The translations under genes were made by a program, and so were the position numbers. A stretch of DNA of 64,000 nucleotides from Bacillota bacterium. Lineage in GTDB: Bacteria > Bacillota > Clostridia > Acetivibrionales > DTU013. This document shows positions 34,346 through 43,700 of this stretch, piece after piece. Below the pieces are notes generated by a model. It saw only the letters and a program-made list of their open reading frames with translations, ran no database searches and was not told the DNA's origin. Location: the NCBI GenBank assembly GCA_023435745.1, contig JAEZMD010000010.1:59814-123813 (forward strand), in the 5' to 3' direction. Every line of letters begins with the position of its first letter. The stretch's first letter is position 1.

Positions 34346-34957
34346 ATGTGCGGGAGATATTTGGTCTTATCGGAAGATGAGTTTGAAGAAATACAGGGTA
34401 TTGTAAACGAAATATCTGAAAGATATAAGGAGCCCTCTGTGGTAAACGGTGAAGTGTTCCCAACAAATAATATTCCCGTGGTATATCCTCACAATGGTAA
34501 ATATGTATTAAGCGCTGCAAAATGGGGGTTTCCAAACTTCAAAGGAAATGGTGTAATAATAAATGCAAGGGCGGAATCGGTAGCTGAAAAGCCAATGTTC
34601 AAGGGCTCATTTATGTCAAGACGCTGCATTGTGCCGGCCAACGGCTATTATGAATGGCTGACACATGAGGACAGGAGAAAAACGAAATACTTTATCAGAG
34701 TAAAGGACAAAAGCTTATTTTACATGGCTGGTTTATATAGCATGTTCACGGATAAAAGCGGCATTGTTTATCCGGCGGTTACCGTTATCACTACCAATGC
34801 AAATGAGGATATATCATTTATTCATGACCGGATGCCGGTCATACTTCCTTCCGAAAGAATCAACCCGTGGATGGATGCCGACAACACTGATGTTGCTGAA
34901 CTAAAAGGCTTGCTGACACCTTATGAGGCGGGAAAAATCGTATACGAAGCGGCATAG
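34346..34957 (+). CDS. SOS response-associated peptidase (YedK/HMCES family)
   Basis: 203 residues starting at MCGRY; after Met removal Cys2 becomes the N-terminal residue that forms a thiazolidine link to abasic sites in single-stranded DNA. Further family motifs are NARAESV, the RRCIVPANGYYEW block with catalytic Glu, and the FIHDRMPVIL stretch with its His. A longer upstream open frame exists but the conserved Cys2 fixes this start. It shields abasic sites. It is the last gene of the LexA-controlled operon with dinB. Confidence 0.93.
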   Translation: MCGRYLVLSEDEFEEIQGIVNEISERYKEPSVVNGEVFPTNNIPVVYPHNGKYVLSAAKWGFPNFKGNGVIINARAESVAEKPMFKGSFMSRRCIVPANGYYEWLTHEDRRKTKYFIRVKDKSLFYMAGLYSMFTDKSGIVYPAVTVITTNANEDISFIHDRMPVILPSERINPWMDADNTDVAELKGLLTPYEAGKIVYEAA

Positions 34958-35074
34958 AGCAAGGTTATTGTTCAGACGTAAATATTTTAAGAGCTATTTC
35001 ATTCCGCTAAAGTTTCCTTATAAACTGCTGATTTAGTCTTATAATATCCCGAGTTTGACAGGTGAAGAATATAT

Positions 35075-35117
35075 AAGAGGCGATAAGCGCTGAAAATTTA
35101 AGGTTTGCGCCTCTTTT
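35075..35117 (+). terminator. Probable terminator of the SOS operon
   Basis: AAGAGGCG (35075-35082) pairs with CGCCTCTT (35108-35115), followed by TT and a T-rich tail. Confidence 0.55.
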
Positions 35118-35167
35118 CTGCTTTTCGAGAATGTTGTATGAGTATGGTCTCCAGCTATCAAACTCAC

Positions 35168-35390
35168 GCTCAAATTTGCGATTAATGGGAATAGCAATAC
35201 ACTGCGATGCTCAAATTTGCAATTGATAGAATTATAAATATAGCATTTTCCCTCGATTGGTTTACGTAATCAAGAGCTGAATTACGTTATTTATCCCTAG
35301 ACTTACGAATTTGAGCAACGGCGGGCAGTTTGGCAGCCTAGACCTACAAATTTGAGCAGCAGCAGGCAGCCAGGACCTGCAAATTTGAGC
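35168..35390. repeat. Inverted-repeat field with five GCTCAAATTTG-type motifs
   Basis: The 570-base gap before the deacetylase gene holds GCTCAAATTTGC at 35168-35179 and 35209-35220, then the reverse form (A/G)AATTTGAGC at 35306-35315, 35347-35357 and 35379-35390. Between the two arms is a palindrome ACGTAAT (35264-35270) / ATTACGT (35281-35287). The last two reverse copies lie in a repeated AGCAGCAGGCAG(C) context. Apart from the terminator at 35075 no gene or other site is seen in the gap. Confidence 0.7.
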
Positions 35391-35527
35391 AGCAGGCGGA
35401 TAGGCAGCTAAAGCTCATAACAATACCTACGTCTGAACAGTAACCTTTCATACCCAGGCATATCCCGGCGGAATCCGCAATACTATAGTACAGGATCTAT
35501 ATTGGCTTGTTCCATACGGAGTGTAAT

Positions 35528-36298
35528 ATGAAATTATATGTTTTCAACAGCAGACGATTATTGATTGGCTTGTTGATTCTGACATCGTCGCTGCTGCTTG
35601 TCTTTGGATTATCTCTCAGAGAGCAGGGCGCGCTGACGGTCTTTTCACAGCAGCGGCAGATCCCTGTCTACAGTGTTGACGTGTCCGATAAAAGAGTTTC
35701 TATTACGTTTGATTGCGCGTGGGGAGCGGAGGATATCCCCGACATATTGAATACGCTGAAAGAGGCCGATATCAGGGCGACCTTCTTTATGGTGGGCACA
35801 TGGGCGGAAAAGAACCCCGAAACGGTCAGATTGATTGCACAGGATGGCCATGATATAGCAAATCATTCATATGGCCATTTCAGAATGGGATCTCTCGGCA
35901 GAGAAAAAATAAATACAGAAATTGCACAATGCGGTGACCTGCTTGAAAAACTGACGGGGATGAAATGTGAATTATTCAGAGCTCCTTATGGAGATTATAA
36001 CAATGCCGTGCTGGAGGAAGCGCGCCGCTTGGGCTATTTTACAATACAGTGGGACGTTGATTCTCTTGACTGGAAGCCGGGAATCAGCAGGGATGAAATA
36101 TTGCAGAGGGTACGGTCCAAAACAAGGCCAGGGTCCATCCTTCTGTTCCATAACGACACACCGCACACTGCCAAGCTACTGCATTCTGTCATCTCTGAGC
36201 TTCAGTCGGATAATTTTGTTTTCGTACCGGTTTCTGAACTCATACTGCGTGAAAACTACTATATCGACAGCGATGGACGCCAAAAAAGCGGCACATAA
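35528..36298 (+). CDS. Polysaccharide deacetylase, PdaB-like (NodB domain)
   Basis: 256 residues: an N-terminal membrane anchor (about 9-30), then a NodB homology domain with SITFDCAWG (metal Asp; the usual TFDDG is replaced as in the sporulation protein PdaB), HSYGH (the HSxxH metal histidines), RAPYGDYN, DVDSLDW and LLFHND. It removes acetyl groups from peptidoglycan or related glycans. The FDxxWG form is typical of spore-cortex PdaB relatives. ATG 35528 is preferred over an upstream TTG because the anchor starts here. Confidence 0.85.
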   Translation: MKLYVFNSRRLLIGLLILTSSLLLVFGLSLREQGALTVFSQQRQIPVYSVDVSDKRVSITFDCAWGAEDIPDILNTLKEADIRATFFMVGTWAEKNPETVRLIAQDGHDIANHSYGHFRMGSLGREKINTEIAQCGDLLEKLTGMKCELFRAPYGDYNNAVLEEARRLGYFTIQWDVDSLDWKPGISRDEILQRVRSKTRPGSILLFHNDTPHTAKLLHSVISELQSDNFVFVPVSELILRENYYIDSDGRQKSGT

Positions 36299-36373
36299 AA
36301 AAAGTCAAAACGCACATTATAATATTAATCAATAAAATTTTAATATCAGTCAGTAAAAGATGGAGTTGTGTGG

Positions 36374-37036
36374 ATGCTTATTGCAGGGATACTCGGCAGC
36401 GAAGGCAGGTTACAGACCGCAAATATCATTACCTCGATACTTACGACAAACGGGGAAAAGGTGAGCGTGATCGACTCTGCCGATATGCTGAACCTGGACA
36501 GTGTACGGATAAGGGAGTATATCAGGGAGCTGAAGAAGAACAACGTGGATCTGCTGCTTCTCAAAGCAGAACCGGTTGATATTGACAGGTTTCTATCCGA
36601 TGAGGTGCGGTTTGATATCCTTATATATACGGATAAAACTGAAAACAGCGCAGATTCTGAAACAGCGGAGTATTCAAACAAGTTTAAACGGGCCCTCTCT
36701 CTGATGGCAGAAAAAGGCGTAGCAATTGTCAATGTGGACGATAATGAGCTGATCAGGCTTCTTCAGGGAATGAAACACAGGTTTATCACCTATGGATTCA
36801 ATACAAAGGCCAGTGTAACAACGTCAAGTATAGGCGACGCTGTTTCAAAGGAAGGCTTTATTTGCTGCCTGCAGCGCTCCATCCCTGCCAGGGACGGAAA
36901 AATTATCGAGCCTCAGGAATATAAGCTTCATATGGATGCAGGCGAATTTGACAGCCATAATGTTCTCGCAGCGGCCTCTTTTGCCATTGTAAACGGGATA
37001 GATCTGAACCATTTACAAGAAAATCATCAAATGTGA
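36374..37036 (+). CDS. Mur-ligase-like protein, truncated and lacking a clear P-loop
   Basis: 220 residues. The start (IAGILGSEGRLQTANIITSIL) resembles the Mur ligase GTNGKT ATP loop but the GKT is replaced. The later FDSHNVLAAASFAIVNGID resembles the N-x-x-N-xxAA block that ends the central domain of MurC/D/E/F. The usual C-terminal domain is missing. GGAG sits eight bases before ATG 36374. It could be a regulatory or degenerate relative of MurE. ATP hydrolysis is doubtful. Confidence 0.6.
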   Translation: MLIAGILGSEGRLQTANIITSILTTNGEKVSVIDSADMLNLDSVRIREYIRELKKNNVDLLLLKAEPVDIDRFLSDEVRFDILIYTDKTENSADSETAEYSNKFKRALSLMAEKGVAIVNVDDNELIRLLQGMKHRFITYGFNTKASVTTSSIGDAVSKEGFICCLQRSIPARDGKIIEPQEYKLHMDAGEFDSHNVLAAASFAIVNGIDLNHLQENHQM

Positions 37037-37068
37037 CTATAAAAATTCCAAAATTTGAATTCTGGGAT

Positions 37069-37096
37069 TTGCAAGTTGCGAAATATGTAATATAAT
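37069..37096 (+). promoter_or_regulatory. Promoter of the OB-fold gene
   Basis: TTGCAA (37069-37074), 16 bases, TATAAT (37091-37096), leaving a 5' leader of about 170 bases before 37277. Confidence 0.6.
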
Positions 37097-37276
37097 ATAG
37101 AATAGTACCCCAAGCACCGGTTGAACAGACGGATTTTTTAGTTCAGTTTATATAGATAAGAGCGTTAATGTTGATAGAATACTTTTTAATTCTAAAACAT
37201 GCCATTCTCGAATAAACATACATTAGAAAAATGCGGTTGATATACAGATGAACCTTGAGAGGAGAGTGGGGGTCGG

Positions 37277-37957
37277 ATGGTCGGAAACATTATAGAGAAC
37301 AATATGGCGACTATTTCCGGGAAAGTGGTTTCTAACGTTGAGTTCAGCCACGAGGTATACGGTGAGGGTTTTTACTATTTTATGCTGGATGTGCCAAGAC
37401 TCAGTGACAGCAGTGACAAAATACCTGTCACCATATCTGAAAGACTTGCCAGCAGAGACAAACTGGAAATAGGTACGGTCATTGAGGTAGAAGGCCAGTT
37501 TCGATCTTACAACAGTTATAACAACGAGGGCAACCGATTATTGCTGACGGTTTTTGCTAGAGACATCACCTTTTTGGAGGATGAGAAGAAGATTAAAAAT
37601 CCAAATCAAATCTACCTGAACGGTTTTATCTGTAAAAAGCCGATCTACAGGACGACGCCATTCGGCAGAGAGATTACTGACATATTGCTCGCGGTAAACC
37701 GTCCGTACAACAAATCTGACTATATTCCATGCATCGCATGGGGAAGAAATGCCAGATTTTCCGAGAGGCTTTCTGTAGGAGACAATATAAAGGTGTGGGG
37801 AAGGATACAGAGCAGGACTTACCAGAAAAAACTTGAATCTGGAGAGATTCTCACCAAGGTAGCTTATGAGATTTCCATTTCAAAGATGGAGAGCGCAGGC
37901 AAGGAGCAGGAAGACGAAGATATGGACGCTGGGGGCAATTCTTCGGAAAATGAATAG
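37277..37957 (+). CDS. Single-stranded DNA-binding protein with two OB folds
   Basis: 226 residues. Two OB-type units are seen: about 10-100 (ATISGKVVSNVEFSHEVYGE) and about 108-205 (IYLNGFICKKPIYRTTPFGREITD, then IPCIAWGRNARF typical of SSB). The C-terminus is acidic (EQEDEDMDAGG), as in SSB tails that recruit partners, but lacks the terminal DDIPF type. Such paired-OB proteins are common in clostridia next to normal ssb. Own promoter and a terminator at 37965. Confidence 0.82.
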   Translation: MVGNIIENNMATISGKVVSNVEFSHEVYGEGFYYFMLDVPRLSDSSDKIPVTISERLASRDKLEIGTVIEVEGQFRSYNSYNNEGNRLLLTVFARDITFLEDEKKIKNPNQIYLNGFICKKPIYRTTPFGREITDILLAVNRPYNKSDYIPCIAWGRNARFSERLSVGDNIKVWGRIQSRTYQKKLESGEILTKVAYEISISKMESAGKEQEDEDMDAGGNSSENE

Positions 37958-37964
37958 ATCAGTC

Positions 37965-37995
37965 AGGCCGGAAATGAAATCCGGCCTTTTATTTG
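37965..37995 (+). terminator. Terminator between convergent genes
   Basis: GGCCGGA (37966-37972) pairs with TCCGGCC (37980-37986), then TTTTATTT. It serves the OB-fold gene and perhaps the opposite lipoprotein gene. Confidence 0.85.
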
Positions 37996-38011
37996 AGTAC
38001 ATTTGGAGGGA

Positions 38012-38947
38012 TCACTTTTTCTCTTCAATTGATTTTTGAAGATCCTTGATATTATCTAATACAATTTTTCCTTTTATATCGGTAAGTTGTTTGTTTTTTT
38101 CGGCTGAAACTTTTTTCAGTTCATAAATTGAAAAGTTAAGTTTATCGCTGGGTTCCTTCTGTTTACTTTCCAGTGTATTACGAAACAGCGACCAGGATTT
38201 CTCGATAGCCTCATTGTCCTTTACAACCTGCTTCCAATTGTCCTTTGCAGCCTCTAATATGATGCTTCTGGTATAGCAAACCATTCTTTTTGCCTCGGGT
38301 GAAACCTTGCTGCGATAGAGGGAATACAGGTCAGGCAGCTTTGAGTACAGGGTGTTGGCAGAGGTCAGCACCTTTTGGGTATCCTTGGAGGAGACAGTTG
38401 TTGTCAGTTGATTGAGTGCGCTGTCAAAATTATCGATCAGCTTGATATCAGCACCTTTCTTTGAAAGGTCGGGGCTGAAATCATTCCACTTATAATGGAG
38501 CTTTTGAATCAATTCTTCCGCCTTTGACCACTTATCGGGTACTTGCGTTTTTTGCTGATCCTTTTGTGTTCCCTGATCCTTTGAAGTCTGCGTTTGTTCT
38601 CCCTGACCTTTATCTGACTGCTGCTCGCCGGTTTTCTGCCCGCCGCCCTGCTGCCGGTCTGTTTTTTCCTGCTCACCGGTGGTCTGTTGATCCTGTTTCT
38701 CACTGCCTTTTTCACTGCCGGACTTGTCCATTTTCACACTGGGTCCGCCAAGGGCTTCGAACACAGCCTCCAAATCGGCTTCGATGTCCTTGAGCTTTTC
38801 TGATTCCTTCTCCTGTGCCTGATTTTGTTTTAACGCCTGAAGCTGAGCACCCTTCTGCTCCTCTTTTTTAGCGCAGCCTGTTATGAACAGGCAGAAGAAT
38901 AAAAACCATATAACATTGACCCTGATCATAGATTTTGTATTTATCAA
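38012..38947 (-). CDS. Lipoprotein with Gln/Lys-rich linker
   Basis: 311 residues on the minus strand. The start is a TTG at 38947 because GGAGG lies eight bases before it. The signal peptide ends in the lipobox FITGC (Cys about residue 25). Residues about 70-135 form a low-complexity Gln/Lys/Gly/Thr spacer through the wall, followed by a helical C-terminal domain of about 175 residues with Leu/Ser/Lys heptad-like spacing. I do not recognise a catalytic domain. Probably an envelope-attached binding or scaffolding protein. Confidence 0.75.
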   Translation of the reverse strand: MINTKSMIRVNVIWFLFFCLFITGCAKKEEQKGAQLQALKQNQAQEKESEKLKDIEADLEAVFEALGGPSVKMDKSGSEKGSEKQDQQTTGEQEKTDRQQGGGQKTGEQQSDKGQGEQTQTSKDQGTQKDQQKTQVPDKWSKAEELIQKLHYKWNDFSPDLSKKGADIKLIDNFDSALNQLTTTVSSKDTQKVLTSANTLYSKLPDLYSLYRSKVSPEAKRMVCYTRSIILEAAKDNWKQVVKDNEAIEKSWSLFRNTLESKQKEPSDKLNFSIYELKKVSAEKNKQLTDIKGKIVLDNIKDLQKSIEEKK

Positions 38948-39109
38948 AAGTCATTCCTCCAATATTTGATCAATCATATTATAAGTAAATTGATAAATAT
39001 TCATACAATCAATGAAAAAATTACATAAAGGACTTTTAAGAAATTTGTCCAATATAATAAATATGCTAGAACTATTTCTACCGTTGAAACGGACTAAAGG
39101 AGAGGCTTC

Positions 39110-39415
39110 ATGAGTTTGACAGTAAATTTATGGACAAGAAAGAGCGGGGATCTTAAGCGATTTCTCGAAAGCTATTATAACAAAGAAATGAATTTATGTG
39201 AGCGTACAGCAGAATGGTCCTGCAATTATGTGAAGCCGCTTGAGGCAGTAGACATAATCAGCGCAGTTATGGATAACAACGACAGATATCAGATACACGT
39301 CTTAATACAGGTCAATGAGGGGCAAATGCACCTTGTGACGCCTGAGAACCACAATGAAGTGATCAGGGACATTTTTCTGATGTTTTATAATGAGAATGTC
39401 ATGAGTTGTAACTGA
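39110..39415 (+). CDS. Small conserved-looking protein of unknown function
   Basis: 101 residues, mixed alpha/beta, no signal peptide (MSLTVNLWTRKSGDLKRFLESYY; YQIHVLIQVNEGQMHLVTPEN). AGGAGAGG precedes the ATG. Divergent from the lipoprotein and convergent with the spermidine-synthase-like gene, so it is transcribed alone. I recognise no function. Confidence 0.6.
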   Translation: MSLTVNLWTRKSGDLKRFLESYYNKEMNLCERTAEWSCNYVKPLEAVDIISAVMDNNDRYQIHVLIQVNEGQMHLVTPENHNEVIRDIFLMFYNENVMSCN

Positions 39416-39460
39416 CAAGCAATAATCCACTACTCAGATACAGTATGATCCATCATGATA

Positions 39461-41062
39461 TTATGAGATCATGTCAAACACATCAAGCACCGCATTTTTT
39501 GAATCTTCCAGTTCCTGTTTGAAATATTCCAGGCTGTCCAGCACAATATCGTTGAGGACCTTCTGCCCCAATATTTCAACAGGAGCCAGATCATCGGTAA
39601 ATACGTATTCCGTATCCGTGACTTCCGAGGTATCTGCGAGGACTTTTTCGACCAGCGGCAGTAGCTGACTGTCGGCAGCAAGCTGTGCAGCATTGCTTCT
39701 GTAGGTGTCCAGTATCTGTGGATTGTCTGAAGAGAAGACGAAAACATTGGTTGAGTAGGGCACATTATATTTATATACCCTGTTCATTGTGGTCTTGAGT
39801 GTTTGTGTAAGGTAGTCCACGATTTCAGTGCTGTTTTCGGAACGCATATTGATATTGATGAGTATGACGCCGTTGGGGTTAAGATGCTCCTTGACTTCGG
39901 CAAAAAATTCGGCTGTCGTCATGTGAAAAGGAATTGTGACGTCATGATAGGCATCGACCATGATAATGTCATACATACCTGCCTCGGCGCTCGCAAGAAA
40001 GGTGCGGCCGTCATTTACATATATTGTTGCTTCATCTTCTTTCAGTTCGAAATATTCCCTGGACAAATCAACAATTTTTTCATCGATTTCAACCCCTTCA
40101 ATTACGCTGTTTGGAAAGAAATTTTTACAATGCTTTGCGAAGGTTCCCGTACCCATGCCCAGCACCAGTACGTCCATTGGCTTTTCAGCGCCGGCGTCCT
40201 TGAGGAACAGAGGGGATGTCACAGCATAGTCGTAATACATACCGGAAAGTGTCTTATTTTTCTTATATATGGATTGTACGCCGAAGGCCACATTGGTGGA
40301 GAGAATAACAGAGTCCTGATCCTCGGTCACCTGAAGGTAATTGTATATGGATTCGTCCTCCAGAACAACGTCGGTCCAGAAGGCATAGGAGCTGGATATG
40401 GGCATCAGCAGCATTACTGCGGTCACTGCAGTGGTAATGATTCCCTTTACATATCCTTTTTTCGTTTTTATGAAATAGTACAGGCAGATCAGATTTAGCG
40501 CCAGCGCAAATACCCAAAAGGATTTCATCGTACCAATATATGGGATAGTCAGGAAGGTTGGAATAAACGTACCGATGATACTGCCTATGGTAGAAGCTGC
40601 ATAGATTTCTCCAGTAGTACGTCCGCTGTTTTCCATGTCCTTGATACCCAGCTTGACCAGATACGGAGAAACCATGCCCATGATCAGCAGCGGCGCTGAA
40701 AAGACCAGCAGACAGGAGAAGACAGAACCGGCAACCAACAGATTGCCAGGAAGCAGCCACATCATGATTACGGCTGAAAGTGCGATAATGTATTTGCCCA
40801 CCAGCGGAATGACAGCGACCCATAAAGCCGAGACCCACAACAGAGCGAAGAGCCTGCCAAGATTATTGTGTTTGTCTGCGGAACGGCCGCCCAGAACATT
40901 GCCGATGCTCATTGAAATCATGATCAGCCCGATGACTACGGTGTACACAATGGAGGAAGTACCGAAATATGGGGCAAGCAGCCTTGTAGCCGAAAGCTCT
41001 ACACCCATTACGGTCATACCACATAAAAATGAAGTCAGGTAAATAAAAAAATTTCTTTTCAT
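39461..41062 (-). CDS. Fused multi-pass membrane/spermidine-synthase-like protein
   Basis: 533 residues on the minus strand. The first ~225 residues form about seven membrane helices with MFS-like spacing. The rest is a spermidine/spermine synthase-like SAM-fold domain: VLVLGMGTGTFAKH (about 291), EGVEIDEKIVDLSREYF, and VDAYHDVTIPFHMTT with the catalytic-type Asp. Such membrane-fused aminopropyltransferase-like proteins are widespread in Firmicutes. The exact substrate is not established, so polyamine synthesis is only a family-based guess. Confidence 0.85.
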   Translation of the reverse strand: MKRNFFIYLTSFLCGMTVMGVELSATRLLAPYFGTSSIVYTVVIGLIMISMSIGNVLGGRSADKHNNLGRLFALLWVSALWVAVIPLVGKYIIALSAVIMMWLLPGNLLVAGSVFSCLLVFSAPLLIMGMVSPYLVKLGIKDMENSGRTTGEIYAASTIGSIIGTFIPTFLTIPYIGTMKSFWVFALALNLICLYYFIKTKKGYVKGIITTAVTAVMLLMPISSSYAFWTDVVLEDESIYNYLQVTEDQDSVILSTNVAFGVQSIYKKNKTLSGMYYDYAVTSPLFLKDAGAEKPMDVLVLGMGTGTFAKHCKNFFPNSVIEGVEIDEKIVDLSREYFELKEDEATIYVNDGRTFLASAEAGMYDIIMVDAYHDVTIPFHMTTAEFFAEVKEHLNPNGVILININMRSENSTEIVDYLTQTLKTTMNRVYKYNVPYSTNVFVFSSDNPQILDTYRSNAAQLAADSQLLPLVEKVLADTSEVTDTEYVFTDDLAPVEILGQKVLNDIVLDSLEYFKQELEDSKNAVLDVFDMIS

Positions 41063-41183
41063 GGAAAATTGCCCCCCAAAACTTGATGTCTACGTCTTTT
41101 TTGCATTATAAACAGTTTATATTAAAAAGGGGCCTTTGTGAAGTCTGTGTGTGCTTAAATTGATAATAAAAATTATTTGCTTC

Positions 41184-41212
41184 TTGTATACAATAAACGT
41201 TTTGTATATAAT
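41184..41212 (+). promoter_or_regulatory. Promoter of pta-ackA
   Basis: TTGTAT (41184-41189), 17 bases, TATAAT (41207-41212). The spacer contains a near repeat of the -35 side (TTGTATACAA/TTGTATATAA). A leader of about 110 bases precedes pta. Confidence 0.75.
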
Positions 41213-41328
41213 AAAAAGGCTGGGAAATGCTCGATATAAGCAGATGTTAGTACCAGGTAATAATTTATGATAAATAAAAAAATGCACTTTGGCAAAAATA
41301 TTTTAACAGATCAGAAAGGGGTTAAACA

Positions 41329-42327
41329 ATGAAATTTCTTGAGCAGATCAGTGGACGTGCAAAAAGTGACCTAAAAACGATTGTACTTCCGGAGTCCTCT
41401 GATATCAGAACCGTGAAAGCGGCAGCAATGGTACAGGAGATGGGAATAGCCCGAATCATACTTGTAGGAAAGCAAAATGAGATTAAAAGGCTTGCAGGTG
41501 ATCTTGATATAACAAAGGCTACCATCATCGATCCCGAATCTTCACCGAATTTTGAAAAATATGCTGATGCATTTTATGAGTTAAGAAAAGCAAAGGGGAT
41601 GACACCGGAAAAAGCCCGGGAAATCATGAAGGACGAGCTTTACTGGGGCGTTATGATGGTGAAAATGGGAGATGCGGACGGAATGGTTTCAGGAGCAATT
41701 CACTCTACCGCAGATACATTGAGACCGGCTCTTCAGATATTGAAAACGGCGCCGGGCACCAAGCTTGTATCAGCTTTCTTTGTCATGGCTGTGCCGGATT
41801 GTGAATATGGAAGCAACGGCACGTTTATATATGCAGACAGCGGTCTGGTGGAAAATCCCAATGCGGACGAGCTTTCGGAGATTGCCATCGCATCGGCAAA
41901 GACTTTTAAAAACCTGATCCAGGATGATCCGGTTGTAGCAATGCTGTCTTACTCTACTTATGGCAGTGCAAAGAGTGAATTGACGCAGAAGGTCGTAGAA
42001 GCTACCAGACTTGCAAAGGAAAAGGCACCCGAGCTTCTTCTGGACGGTGAATTGCAGGCGGATGCGGCACTGGTTCCATCTGTTGGCGCTTCAAAAGCAA
42101 AGGGCAGTCCGGTGGCCGGTAAAGCGAATGTACTTGTGTTCCCGGATCTAAACTGTGGCAACATTGCATATAAGCTGACGCAAAGGCTTGCCAAGGCAGA
42201 AGCTTACGGACCCATCACTCAGGGTCTTGCGAAACCGGTCAACGATCTTTCGAGAGGCTGCAGCGCCGAGGATATCGTGGGAGTTGTAGCGATTACGGCA
42301 GTGCAGGCGCAGACGAGTGGTCTGTAA
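41329..42327 (+). CDS. pta: Phosphate acetyltransferase
   Basis: 332 residues, the short Pta form without N-terminal regulatory domain. It converts acetyl-CoA and phosphate to acetyl phosphate and CoA. Family blocks are VLPESSDIRTVKAA at the start, MVKMGDADGMVSGAIHSTADTLRPALQI and PDLNCGNIAYKLTQRL. It is followed 65 bases later by ackA, forming the ATP-yielding acetate pathway. An AGAAAGGGG ribosome binding site precedes ATG. Confidence 0.96.
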   Translation: MKFLEQISGRAKSDLKTIVLPESSDIRTVKAAAMVQEMGIARIILVGKQNEIKRLAGDLDITKATIIDPESSPNFEKYADAFYELRKAKGMTPEKAREIMKDELYWGVMMVKMGDADGMVSGAIHSTADTLRPALQILKTAPGTKLVSAFFVMAVPDCEYGSNGTFIYADSGLVENPNADELSEIAIASAKTFKNLIQDDPVVAMLSYSTYGSAKSELTQKVVEATRLAKEKAPELLLDGELQADAALVPSVGASKAKGSPVAGKANVLVFPDLNCGNIAYKLTQRLAKAEAYGPITQGLAKPVNDLSRGCSAEDIVGVVAITAVQAQTSGL

Positions 42328-42392
42328 CAACGATAAGCGGGTAAAAGATATATAGTAAATCGCAATTACAAACACATAAAGGAGCAAAAGAA

Positions 42393-43586
42393 ATGAAAAA
42401 GGTTCTGGTAATCAATACAGGAAGTTCGTCGCTGAAATATCAACTGATCGATATGAAAAATGAGTCGGTTCTTGCAAAAGGCCTTTGTGACAGGATAGGT
42501 ATAGATAATTCATTCATCAAGCATACAAAAACAGGAAGTGATACGATAGTTATTGATGTTGAAATGTCCAATCACAAGGCTGCTATCAGGGAAGTTGTGA
42601 AAGCGCTGACAGATAAAAAAATCGGGGTGATATCCGATATGTCAGAAATTTCGGCAGTTGGACATCGTGTGGTACACGGGGGAGAAAAATTCCATGAATC
42701 AGTTGTCATTGATGAAGTTGTCATGAAAGCGATAAAGGATTGTGTTGAACTGGCTCCCTTGCACAACCCGCCGAACATCATCGGTATTGAGGCCTGTGAG
42801 CATATCATGCCCGGTACTCCGATGGTGGCTGTGTTCGATACGGCCTTCCACCAGACGCTTCCGAAATATGCATATATTTATGCCTTACCATATGAGATGT
42901 ATGAAAAGCACAGTATTAGAAAGTACGGTTTCCATGGTACTTCACATAAATATGTATCCGAGCGGGCTGCTGTTATGTTGGGAAAACCACTTAAAGAATT
43001 AAAGCTGATTTCGTGTCACCTTGGCAACGGGGCAAGCGTATGTGCAGTGCAATATGGCAAATCGGTAGAGACAAGTATGGGCTTTACTCCTTTGGACGGA
43101 CTTGCTATGGGTACCAGATGTGGTACGGTGGATCCTGCTGTCGTCAAATATCTCATGGAAAATGAAAAGATGAATCCAAAGGAAATCGATGAGTATCTGA
43201 ATAAAAAATCCGGTATTCTTGGTATTTCAGGGGTTAGCAGTGATTTCCGTGATATTGATACGGCCGTGGAGGAAGGAAATGTAAGAGCTCAGCTGGCCAT
43301 CGATATATTCAGTTACAGGGTAAAAAAATGTATCGGAGAGTATGCGGCGGTTATGAATGGCGTTGACGCAATCATATTTACTGCAGGTATTGGCGAGAAT
43401 AATGCCATTGTCAGGAAAAACATCACAGACAATATGGAGTATATTGGAATCAGGATCGATCAGGGAAAGAATAAGATAAGAGGAAAGGAAATGGATATCA
43501 GCACCTCTGATGCAACGGTCAGGACGTTGGTTATTCCGACAAATGAAGAGCTTGCAATTGCCAGAGAAACGATTGGGCTGACATAA
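42393..43586 (+). CDS. ackA: Acetate kinase
   Basis: 397 residues. It makes acetate and ATP from acetyl phosphate. The signatures VLVINTGSSSLKYQL, GHRVVHGG, the KYGFHGTSHKYV segment, CHLGNGASV and RCGTVDPAV are all present. Normal length. Coupled to pta as the main acetate-forming route of fermentation. The ~115 bases after it hold a new promoter for the ribosomal genes. Confidence 0.97.
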   Translation: MKKVLVINTGSSSLKYQLIDMKNESVLAKGLCDRIGIDNSFIKHTKTGSDTIVIDVEMSNHKAAIREVVKALTDKKIGVISDMSEISAVGHRVVHGGEKFHESVVIDEVVMKAIKDCVELAPLHNPPNIIGIEACEHIMPGTPMVAVFDTAFHQTLPKYAYIYALPYEMYEKHSIRKYGFHGTSHKYVSERAAVMLGKPLKELKLISCHLGNGASVCAVQYGKSVETSMGFTPLDGLAMGTRCGTVDPAVVKYLMENEKMNPKEIDEYLNKKSGILGISGVSSDFRDIDTAVEEGNVRAQLAIDIFSYRVKKCIGEYAAVMNGVDAIIFTAGIGENNAIVRKNITDNMEYIGIRIDQGKNKIRGKEMDISTSDATVRTLVIPTNEELAIARETIGLT

Positions 43587-43639
43587 AACCAGGCCGGGAC
43601 CGCGGGCTGAGGCCGATAAAATCGCGGCGCAAAATTGCC

Positions 43640-43668
43640 TTGACAATGCTGGTATTAGTTAGTATAAT
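43640..43668 (+). promoter_or_regulatory. Strong promoter of yceD-rpmF
   Basis: TTGACA (43640-43645), 17 bases, TATAAT (43663-43668): a perfect sigma-A consensus, 32 bases before the start codon. Confidence 0.9.
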
Positions 43669-43700
43669 ATCATTTGTCGCGGATTTGAGGGGTATTATTC

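Noticed and set aside
35168..35390. Repeat motifs as a CRISPR array
   Set aside because: Motifs occur in both orientations, at unequal spacing and are only 11-12 bases; no cas genes are present.
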